The notes beneath the pieces were generated by a model. The model did no database searches. It was not told the DNA's origin and saw nothing but the letters and a program-made list of their open reading frames with translations. Made by a program: the position numbers and the translations under genes. From Cnuibacter physcomitrellae (lineage in GTDB: Bacteria > Actinomycetota > Actinomycetes > Actinomycetales > Microbacteriaceae), in NCBI RefSeq assembly GCF_014640535.1, contig NZ_BMHD01000001.1:1242214-1306213 (forward strand): DNA of 64,000 nt, in the 5' to 3' direction. Positions 1 through 6,595 of this stretch are shown here, piece after piece; within the stretch, counting starts at the first letter, position 1; each line of letters starts with the position of its first letter.

Positions 1-1735
1 GTCCGACAGCCGAGGTTCGCTCCGTCGAAGGTCGCGGTGACGCAGACCTGGTGCGATCCCGGCGAGGCCGCGATCACCCCGTCGATCCCGTGGTTCGGTC
101 CGACGCCCGGGAAGTAGGAGTCGATCCACGACAGCGGCTTGTCGGCCGCGAGCGGTCCGCCCGCGCCGTCGACGAACACCCAGACGTACGTGGTCTCGGT
201 CGTCGCCCGGTTGACCGCCCAGCCCTGGACGCGGACGCCGCCCTTCACCCCGGTCACCGAGTCGATGCTCGCGGCGCCCGTCGACGGCACGTTCACCGTG
301 CGGCAGCCCAGGTCCTGGCCGTCGTGGGTCGCCCGCACGCACACCGTGTGGTTGCCGACCGTGGCGGGGATGTCGATGAGGAACCCGTGGTTCGGTCCGA
401 CACCGGGGAAGTAGTTGTTGATCCAGTCCAGCGGCCGATTGGCGGCGTACGGGCCGCCGACGCCGTCCACCGTCACCCAGACGTACGTCGTCGCCGTGGA
501 CAGACGGTCGACCGCCCACCCGCTGAGCGTGATCTTCCGGTCGGAGGTGGTCACGGAGTCGAGGCTGGCCGCCCCGCTCGTGGGGACGTCGACGGTCTTG
601 CAGCCGTAGGAGACGTTCTCCTGCGTGCCGACGATGCAGACCTGGTGGGTGCCCGCCGAGGCGCGGAACGAGCCGGAGAAGCCGTGATTGGCGCCCTTGC
701 CGAACATCCCGTCGATCCAGTTCAGGGGCTGGTTGGCGGCGAGCGGCCCGCCGACGCCGTCGATGAAGACCCAGACGTACGTCGACTTGGTGCTGGTCCG
801 ATCCATCGACCAGCCGCTCACCGTGACCGTGCCCATCGTCGCCGTGACGGTGTCGAAGGAGCCGATCTCGTTGTGCGGGACCGTGACGGTCTGGCAGCCG
901 TAGTCGGTCTGCAGGCTCGTCCCGATGACGCAGACCCGGTGGTCGCCAGGGGATGCGGGCAGGGTGGCGGAGAAGCCGTGGTTCTTGCCCAGTCCCGGAT
1001 AGGCCGCGGCCGCGGTGTCGGAGGGCTGGTTGGCCGCGTACGGTCCCCCGTTGCCGTCGACGGTGATCCAGACGTAGGTGGACTCGCTCTTGCGCTGGTC
1101 GAGGCTGTACCCCTTGACGGTGATGCCTCCCACGATGCCCGTGGCGCTCTCGACCTTGCCCGCCTCGTAGGGCGGCACCGTCACGACCTTGCAGGCGAGC
1201 AGGATCGAGTCGACGCCGTAGACGCAGACCTCGCGGATGCCGGGGTCGGCCGGGATGGTCAGGTCGAACCCGTGGGTGGTGCCGGTGCCGGGGTACGCCT
1301 GCCCGGTCCAGGGCAGGTCGATGTTCACCGGCTGAGGACCGCCCGCGCCGTCCTTGACGCTCACCCAGAGGTAGACGGGAGCGGACGAGGTCTTGTTGAC
1401 GGCCCAGCCCGAGATGTGGATCCCCCGCGGCGTCCCCTCCGCCACGTCGAGGTAGCCGGCGGCCCTGGCGTTCGACGGGACCGTCACCACCTTGCAGCCC
1501 AGGTCGATGCCACCCTGCTTGACGACGCAGACGGTGTGCCTGCCGGGGCTCGCGCCGAGGATCGAGGTGAACCCGTGATTGGCGCTCTTGCCGGGGAACA
1601 TCGCCGAGATCCAGTCGAGGCGGTAGTCGGCCGTGATCGTCGCAGCGAGGTTGCCGTCGATCGAGACGTTGAGGGTCTGGGTCGCGTCGGTCGCGGAGTC
1701 GACCGCCCAGCCGGTCACCTGCACCCCGCCCGCGA
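1..1735 (-). repeat. Tandem protein repeats of about 297 bp inside the secreted protein gene
   Basis: GW(A/S)V-type motif codons recur near 1710, 1408, 1112, 815, 520 and 218, a period of 295-302 bp. The six repeats are diverged in sequence but keep Gly-Trp, Val-Asp-Gly, Asn-His-Gly-Phe and two Cys per unit. The regular spacing implies Ig-like or beta-sandwich modules copied by duplication. A seventh unit probably continues beyond position 1. Confidence 0.8.
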
Positions 1736-2594
1736 CGGGGTACGCGTTGTCGTAGGAGCCGTACTTGTTGTTGCTCGACCGGGGGTCGCCGAACCAGTCG
1801 GTGTAGAGCCGCCAGAAGTTGCGGTTGCCGTAGGAGGAGCAGCCGTCGGTCTGGCCGCCGTACACGTTCGACATCGCCGTGGCGTTGGGCTGGTAGGGCG
1901 TGTAGTAGTACAGCCCCGCCGTGGCCTTGTTCTTGATGAGGACGGGGCCGGAGCCGCAGGCCGCGTTCGGGTTGTACAGGATGTTGGAGGTGCGGCCGAC
2001 CGGGAACCAGGTGAAGAAGGCGCTCGTCCCGGCCGGGTTCGTGTACCGCTTGTACTGCCAGGCGGCCTTGTACACCTGGTTGTAGAAGCCCGAGTACTCC
2101 GCATCGCACGGGGCGGTGTCGGGGCAGGCGAACCCGGTCGCGGCCTGGTACTGCCGGGCGCTCGGCCAGGTGTCGGTGATGAGCGACTGCTCCTTCTCGA
2201 GCAGCACGATCAGCACGGCCTGGCTGACCCCGCACGCCTTGCCGACCTTGTAGATGATCGTCGCCGACGACTCGTTCCCCGCGCCCGTGTACTGCCCGCA
2301 CATCGCGTCGGCGGGACGCGTCCAGGTCGACTGGGAGTAGTCCTTCAGACAGGTGTATCCGGACCGGCACGACGACACCTGCCCGTTGAGGAACGACTGC
2401 ACGGCCTGGGCGCTCATCGCGTCGCCGTTGAAGAAGTTCTCGTCGCTGATGATGTTGCCGGGGTCGAAGTCCGCCGCGTTCGCGGCCGAGGCGGGCTCCG
2501 CAGCGATCGGCATGACCACCGCCAGCCCAGCTGCCGCGATCACGACGCTGATGAGCATCGCGAGCACTCCGCGAGTCCGCCGGCCGTCAGCCAT
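1..2594 (-). CDS. Secreted repeat-containing 'hemagglutinin'-type surface protein (C-terminus off window)
   Basis: The reading frame runs from ATG at 2594 leftward to the edge without a stop (864 codons seen, C-terminus missing). Residues 1-37 are a signal peptide with a charged start, a hydrophobic core and an ASA cleavage site. Residues about 40-270 form a cysteine-rich domain with the motif VLIVLLEKEQSLIT and a YYYTPYQPN segment. This domain is conserved in secreted actinobacterial proteins often labelled hemagglutinin; the Glu-rich helix recalls lysozyme-like folds, but a catalytic role is inference. From about residue 287 there are six visible tandem repeats of about 99 residues. Each has GWAVD-, VWVTVDG-, GGP-AANxP-, NHGF- and HTVC..LGCxTVxVP-like blocks and one Cys pair. 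It lies beside the wall polysaccharide locus, so a wall-associated role is plausible. Confidence 0.85.
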   Translation of the reverse strand, partial: MADGRRTRGVLAMLISVVIAAAGLAVVMPIAAEPASAANAADFDPGNIISDENFFNGDAMSAQAVQSFLNGQVSSCRSGYTCLKDYSQSTWTRPADAMCGQYTGAGNESSATIIYKVGKACGVSQAVLIVLLEKEQSLITDTWPSARQYQAATGFACPDTAPCDAEYSGFYNQVYKAAWQYKRYTNPAGTSAFFTWFPVGRTSNILYNPNAACGSGPVLIKNKATAGLYYYTPYQPNATAMSNVYGGQTDGCSSYGNRNFWRLYTDWFGDPRSSNNKYGSYDNAYPVAGGVQVTGWAVDSATDATQTLNVSIDGNLAATITADYRLDWISAMFPGKSANHGFTSILGASPGRHTVCVVKQGGIDLGCKVVTVPSNARAAGYLDVAEGTPRGIHISGWAVNKTSSAPVYLWVSVKDGAGGPQPVNIDLPWTGQAYPGTGTTHGFDLTIPADPGIREVCVYGVDSILLACKVVTVPPYEAGKVESATGIVGGITVKGYSLDQRKSESTYVWITVDGNGGPYAANQPSDTAAAAYPGLGKNHGFSATLPASPGDHRVCVIGTSLQTDYGCQTVTVPHNEIGSFDTVTATMGTVTVSGWSMDRTSTKSTYVWVFIDGVGGPLAANQPLNWIDGMFGKGANHGFSGSFRASAGTHQVCIVGTQENVSYGCKTVDVPTSGAASLDSVTTSDRKITLSGWAVDRLSTATTYVWVTVDGVGGPYAANRPLDWINNYFPGVGPNHGFLIDIPATVGNHTVCVRATHDGQDLGCRTVNVPSTGAASIDSVTGVKGGVRVQGWAVNRATTETTYVWVFVDGAGGPLAADKPLSWIDSYFPGVGPNHGIDGVIAASPGSHQVCVTATFDGANLGCR

Positions 2595-2724
2595 GGTGTC
2601 CCCATTCGGTCGGACGAGCCGTCCCGGGACTATCGCCGTCCGCGGCATCTGTCGAGGCTCGTTCGCTCCATATTAGGGAAGACGGGCTCGTGGGCGGGGT
2701 CGCAGTGCCGCGCGTGTCCTCCGT

Positions 2725-4767
2725 TCAGCGGACCAGCACGTCGCGGACCGCGAGCAGGTAGCTCCGTCCGAACCGCTGCGAGGGCTCGAGCACGGCCCCC
2801 TCCGCCCACTCGTTCCAGGCGTTGACGAAGACCACCCGCTGGTCGGGATCGCGGTCGGCCACGGCTCCCACCGCCGCCGACAGCCATCGGCGGAACGTGT
2901 AGGGGTTCGCTCCCCACCACATGTCGGGCTGCCACTGACGCCGAGCGGTGTTGTCGAAGTTGACCATCACACCGGGATACCGATCGGCCTCGGCCCCGTC
3001 GCGGAGCAGCGTCTGCTCGGCGTCCTCGGCCATGGCGGCATAGCTCAGGAAGTTGCCCTCGAAGCGCTCGTCGAACCCGAACACGTCGCGAGGCAGCCCC
3101 GCCCAGAGCTTGTTGTGCGGGGCGAACTCCAGGTAGCCGTCGAGGCCCTGGTCCGCCGGGCGCCCCACGATGCCCTGCATGCTGGCGCCGACGTCGACCG
3201 TGAGGAGCGTCAGGCCCGGCAGCCCCGCCTTGACGGCCTCGGCCCTCCAGTAGTCGACGACCGACCGGTGCTCGGGGAGCTGGGTGATCCGGTACACCGC
3301 CAGGACGGGCTTGCCGTCGACGCGGATGTACCGCTCGTCGAGGAGCAGGTGCATGACGTCGTGGATGAACTGCTCGGCCGGGACGCGGTCGTAGTCCTGG
3401 GCGATGAGCACGTTGCTCTCGCTGCCGTCCCAGCGCCTGGTCCAGTTCTCGTTGGCCCACATGATGCAGAACGGCTGATCGCGGTCGCTCGCGGCGAGAT
3501 CCTCGATGGGGAGGTCCATCAGCTTCTTGCCCGCGAACCAGTAGTAGTAGTACATGAAGCCCTCGATGCCCATCGAGGTCGCCAGCTCGTACTGCGCATC
3601 GCGGACGCCCGGCGTCCGGAGGTCGTAGAACCCGAGCTCGCTGGGCAGGAACGGCTGCACGTGGCCGTGGTACAGCGGGCGGGCCGCCGCCACGTTCGAC
3701 CACTCGGTGAAGCCCTTCTCCCACCACTCGTCGTTCTCGGGGAACGTGTGGAACTGCGGGAGGTAGAAGGGGATGACACGGGCGCGAGGGCCACGGGTCG
3801 CCTCGACCTCGTAGTGCCGCCAGGCCTCCTGGTCGATCTCGGCGGACAGCTCGGACGCCGTCCTGATGTCGTACCCCGCCTCGATCGCCGTCAGGCCGAG
3901 CACGCGCTCGACGCCGTGCGCCGTCGTGCCGTCGACCTGACCCTGCTCGGGCTCGAAGTCGTCGGCGCTGAGCTCGAACGACCGGAGCGCCTGCAGCAGG
4001 AAGCCGCGGATCCAGTAGATCGAGCCGGCGGCGAACCGCAGGTCGTCGAGCTCGAGGTCGAGCTGGATGCGACGCAGCAGCGAGCCGACGATGTCGACGT
4101 CGCCGCCCCAGAACTCCGGCCCCAGGACGTTGCCGTCGGAGGTCAGGATGCCGAGCGACGGATCGGAGGCGAACTCCCCGAGCACCCGCTCGACGACGGA
4201 CGCCGATCCGATCAGCTCCTCGAAGAACGCCTCCCGCCACTGGTCCCCCGAGCCCTCGAGCTCGCCGTGGGCCTGTCGCCACTCGCTCTTCTTCGTGTGG
4301 ACCTTGAACACGAGCTCGTAGGGGTCGAGCAGGCCCGCGTTCGCGAGCGAGACGAGCGGCAGGATGTCGCGGCCGTGGTTCTCGATGGGCAGGATCTGGA
4401 TGCGTGCCGCGCGCGGCAGGAGGTCCGGATCGATCTCCACCGGCTCACCGGAGGCGTTGGTGACGAGCAGGTCGAAGGGCACGGGAATCGCGGCGAGCGA
4501 CTCCACGATGCCCGGCAGCAGGTCGGTGTAGTACACGTGGACCACCACGCCGACCCGGGCGCCGGTAGGCGTCCGATCGATGAGCTTCTTCCACCCGCCC
4601 GGGTACAGGGCGCGCAAGCGGCCGTTGCGGCCCGCGGCCCAGCGCCCGAAGTCGGCCGGGAAGGTCCCCGGCTCCTTCGGCTTCGGGGTCTCCGCCAGCC
4701 TCTCGCCGATCCGCTTCAGCAGTCGTCCGCTGCGGCGCTTCGCACCGCCGATCGTGTACCTTCTCAT
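2725..4767 (-). CDS. RgpF-WbsX fusion protein of polysaccharide synthesis
   Basis: A 680-residue protein with two known modules. Residues about 70-300 resemble rhamnan synthesis protein F (RgpF family), with VGVVVHVYY near the start, then ENHGRDILPL and FKVHTKKS. Residues about 330-670 match the WbsX/GH99-like family, with IPFYLPQFHTFPEND, WWEKGFTEWSN, WANENWTRRWDG and NAWNEWAEG. Both families occur in rhamnose-rich polysaccharide and O-antigen loci and act in the cytoplasm on the growing glycan; the exact reaction is not assigned. I chose ATG 4767, preceded by GGGACAGGGAC, because it avoids overlapping the upstream gene. An in-frame ATG at 4836 would add 23 residues that do not look conserved. 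It is the last gene of the minus-strand operon that starts at 5865. Confidence 0.85.
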   Translation of the reverse strand: MRRYTIGGAKRRSGRLLKRIGERLAETPKPKEPGTFPADFGRWAAGRNGRLRALYPGGWKKLIDRTPTGARVGVVVHVYYTDLLPGIVESLAAIPVPFDLLVTNASGEPVEIDPDLLPRAARIQILPIENHGRDILPLVSLANAGLLDPYELVFKVHTKKSEWRQAHGELEGSGDQWREAFFEELIGSASVVERVLGEFASDPSLGILTSDGNVLGPEFWGGDVDIVGSLLRRIQLDLELDDLRFAAGSIYWIRGFLLQALRSFELSADDFEPEQGQVDGTTAHGVERVLGLTAIEAGYDIRTASELSAEIDQEAWRHYEVEATRGPRARVIPFYLPQFHTFPENDEWWEKGFTEWSNVAAARPLYHGHVQPFLPSELGFYDLRTPGVRDAQYELATSMGIEGFMYYYYWFAGKKLMDLPIEDLAASDRDQPFCIMWANENWTRRWDGSESNVLIAQDYDRVPAEQFIHDVMHLLLDERYIRVDGKPVLAVYRITQLPEHRSVVDYWRAEAVKAGLPGLTLLTVDVGASMQGIVGRPADQGLDGYLEFAPHNKLWAGLPRDVFGFDERFEGNFLSYAAMAEDAEQTLLRDGAEADRYPGVMVNFDNTARRQWQPDMWWGANPYTFRRWLSAAVGAVADRDPDQRVVFVNAWNEWAEGAVLEPSQRFGRSYLLAVRDVLVR

Positions 4768-4807
4768 GTCCCTGTCCCACTCTCGACCTGTCGTCGAACG
4801 GCCCGCT

Positions 4808-5620
4808 TCACATCCACTCCCGAGGGTCGACACCATAGGTGCGCTGGATCACGTCGGGCACGTCGCGTCCGTCGCCGACGATCGAGGGATCGCGGAGCAG
4901 CTCGCGCTTGACGAACGGGAAGCCGAGCTCGACCATCCGCCGCCAGCCCAGGATCACGGGGTTCTGCGAGTAGCGCACGACGAGGTTGTAGTCGAGCCAG
5001 GCGCCCGTCACGTAGCCCTCACCCTGCAGGAGACGGTTCAGGCCGAGCTCGTACATGTGGATGATCTTGGACTTCACCGTCTGGTCGGGGAGGTCGTGCC
5101 AGAACTTGCGCAGGACGTGGTCCTCGAGGATGCCGCCGCGGAAGCCCACGAAGAAGCTCTGGAGGTGCGGCATGAACTGGGTGGTCCAGGTCGAGCCCCA
5201 GACGTCGTAGAAGCTGTCCTCGAAGTCGCGCACCAGGGGCTCGATCGAGGCGAACGGACCGACCAGGCTGTCGTTGGTGATCAGCACGTAGGGCGCTCGC
5301 CTGATCTCGGGGAAGAGCTCGAAGGCGGTCGCCCAGGATCCGAAGTCGTAGCCGATGTTGGGCTTGCGCACGACGAGGGCGTCGTTCTCCGGCAGGCCCG
5401 ACCAGTCGAGCGGCGAGTCGTCCTCGCTCGCCCGGACGACGACCACGGAGTAGCCCTGCGTCTCGAGGGCGACGACCATCTCCGCCAGCGACCGCGAGAC
5501 ACGCGGGCCCGGGCCCCAGCTCGCCACGACGGCGTACCGGTCGGAGGCCGCGAGCGCGGTCCTCGACCCCTCGAGGCGCGCCACGGGGAGGACGCGCTCG
5601 AGGACGGTGGGCGCCGCCAT
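4808..5620 (-). CDS. RgpF-family rhamnan synthesis protein
   Basis: A 270-residue protein of the RgpF family (rhamnose polysaccharide assembly). Visible landmarks are YAVVASWGPG near residue 28, NDALVVRKPNIGYDFGSWA, LITNDSLVGPF, and the C-terminal GWRRMVELGFPFVKRELLRD, which is typical of the family. The chosen ATG at 5620 overlaps the last base of the upstream coiled-coil gene stop (TGATG), so the two are probably translationally coupled. A longer in-frame start at 5683 would run through the neighbour. This is the second RgpF-type protein in the operon. The pair may act on different linkages, which is inference. Confidence 0.82.
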   Translation of the reverse strand: MAAPTVLERVLPVARLEGSRTALAASDRYAVVASWGPGPRVSRSLAEMVVALETQGYSVVVVRASEDDSPLDWSGLPENDALVVRKPNIGYDFGSWATAFELFPEIRRAPYVLITNDSLVGPFASIEPLVRDFEDSFYDVWGSTWTTQFMPHLQSFFVGFRGGILEDHVLRKFWHDLPDQTVKSKIIHMYELGLNRLLQGEGYVTGAWLDYNLVVRYSQNPVILGWRRMVELGFPFVKRELLRDPSIVGDGRDVPDVIQRTYGVDPREWM

Positions 5621-5865
5621 CAGGTCCAACCGCCGTTGAGCCCCTTGCGGCGCCACATCCTCAGCGGTCGGGTGATCCGCCACGAGAGGGAGCGGCGCAT
5701 CGACTGGGTCTGCGCGGCGAAGCGCGCGGCCTCGCCCCTGCTGCCCTTGAGCCGCTGCCGGAGCTCCTCGGTCTCGGCGTTCGCCCGCGCGAGCTGCGAA
5801 CGGAGAGCGGTGAGCTCGCGTCGCAGCTCGGCCAGCTGTTGCTCAGCGGACCCCGACTCGCTCAT
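5620..5865 (-). CDS. Small stand-alone coiled-coil protein with SWRITRPLR tail
   Basis: An 81-residue protein. Residues 5-55 are an Ala/Glu/Arg/Leu-rich heptad pattern that predicts one long coiled coil, followed by RRSLSWRITRPLRMWRRK. The '(T/L)SWR(I/V)(T/S)xPxR' tail after a coiled coil is a recurrent C-terminal extension on glycosyltransferases and methyltransferases of polysaccharide loci. The methyltransferase ending at 16961 in this window carries the same tail. Here the module stands alone as the first gene of the RgpF operon and its stop overlaps the next start by one base. It has no enzymatic domain, so a scaffold, membrane-tethering or chain-length role is inference. Confidence 0.7.
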   Translation of the reverse strand: MSESGSAEQQLAELRRELTALRSQLARANAETEELRQRLKGSRGEAARFAAQTQSMRRSLSWRITRPLRMWRRKGLNGGWT

Positions 5866-5932
5866 CCGTCGCCTCGAATCACTCGTACACCCCTCGATCG
5901 CCCTCCGTCGACGTGCAGAGGGAAACCCAGAC

Positions 5933-5938
5933 ATAGTA
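5933..5938 (-). promoter_or_regulatory. Candidate -10 (TACTAT) for the RgpF operon
   Basis: TACTAT on the minus strand lies 67 bases upstream of the coiled-coil gene start in the only non-coding gap before this operon. The -35 region is weak (CCGTTC at 17-base spacing). It would give a leader of about 60 bases. Confidence 0.35.
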
Positions 5939-5983
5939 CAGGGGCGCGCTGGGGCGAACGGACGAACGGCCCGGCGCGACGGG

Positions 5984-6532
5984 TCAACCGACGAGCACGG
6001 TCGTCGTGGCCACCCCCTGGTGATCGGCGTCGACGAAGCCGAGCGCCAGGTCCCAGGTGCCCGTCGCCCCGGCCGGCAGAGTGACGGCGAGATCCGCGCA
6101 GTAGGTGACCGTTGCGTCCGCCTGCCCCGCCACCTGGGCATCGACGGTGGTGCTGCCCTGGCTGGCCGTCGCCACGCACATCCCGGTGCTGCTGACGAGA
6201 TCGGTGACCATCCCCGCCACGCGGATCTGGCCGGAGCCGCCGTCGTACTGCGTGTTGAGGATCTGGACCGTCACCGTGCTCGGCTGAGGGGTCGACGACG
6301 GGCTCGGAGACGCGGTGGGCGAGCCCGGGGCCGGCGAGGTCGAGGGTGCCGTGGGCCTGGGAGAGGACGTGGGCGACGACGTGGCGGACGGCGTGGACGT
6401 CGCGGTACCGGTCGAGGGCGACGCCGGCCCGGGGTCGACGCAGCCGGAGAGGCCGAGCGCGAGCGCCGTCGCGGTCGCGGCGACGACGAGGCCCGAACGG
6501 GCGGAGCGGATCAGCGGGTCACGGCGCATCAT
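5984..6532 (-). CDS. Secreted lipoprotein of unknown function
   Basis: A 182-residue protein beginning MMRRDPLIRSARSG, then a hydrophobic stretch ending in a lipobox LSGC with the lipidated Cys at about residue 31. Residues 32-80 are a Ser/Thr/Pro linker typical of wall-spanning tethers. The remainder (about 85-182) is a small Val/Thr-rich beta domain with two Cys that could form a disulfide, resembling carbohydrate-binding or FxLYD-like modules, but I do not recognise a family. It is a single minus-strand gene divergent from the large glycosyltransferase at 6596, and a surface role in the polysaccharide locus is inferred only from location. ATG at 6529 is an equally possible start. Confidence 0.75.
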   Translation of the reverse strand: MMRRDPLIRSARSGLVVAATATALALGLSGCVDPGPASPSTGTATSTPSATSSPTSSPRPTAPSTSPAPGSPTASPSPSSTPQPSTVTVQILNTQYDGGSGQIRVAGMVTDLVSSTGMCVATASQGSTTVDAQVAGQADATVTYCADLAVTLPAGATGTWDLALGFVDADHQGVATTTVLVG

Positions 6533-6583
6533 GGTTCCGATACTAGGAAGCCGTGCTCCAGAAGCCCGCAGACCCACCGGCGA

Positions 6584-6589
6584 TAGGCT
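6584..6589 (+). promoter_or_regulatory. -10 element (TAGGCT) placing transcription start at the GTG codon
   Basis: TAGGCT ends six bases before the GTG start at 6596, and no Shine-Dalgarno sequence fits between them. This is the geometry of leaderless transcription, which is common in actinobacteria. Confidence 0.5.
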
Positions 6590-6595
6590 GAGCCG

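Noticed and set aside
51-2825. A 924-residue plus-strand open frame
   Set aside because: It is antisense to the secreted repeat protein; its Arg/Val/Asp/Gly-rich, repeat-free sequence is a high-GC shadow, whereas the minus frame has a signal peptide and conserved domains.
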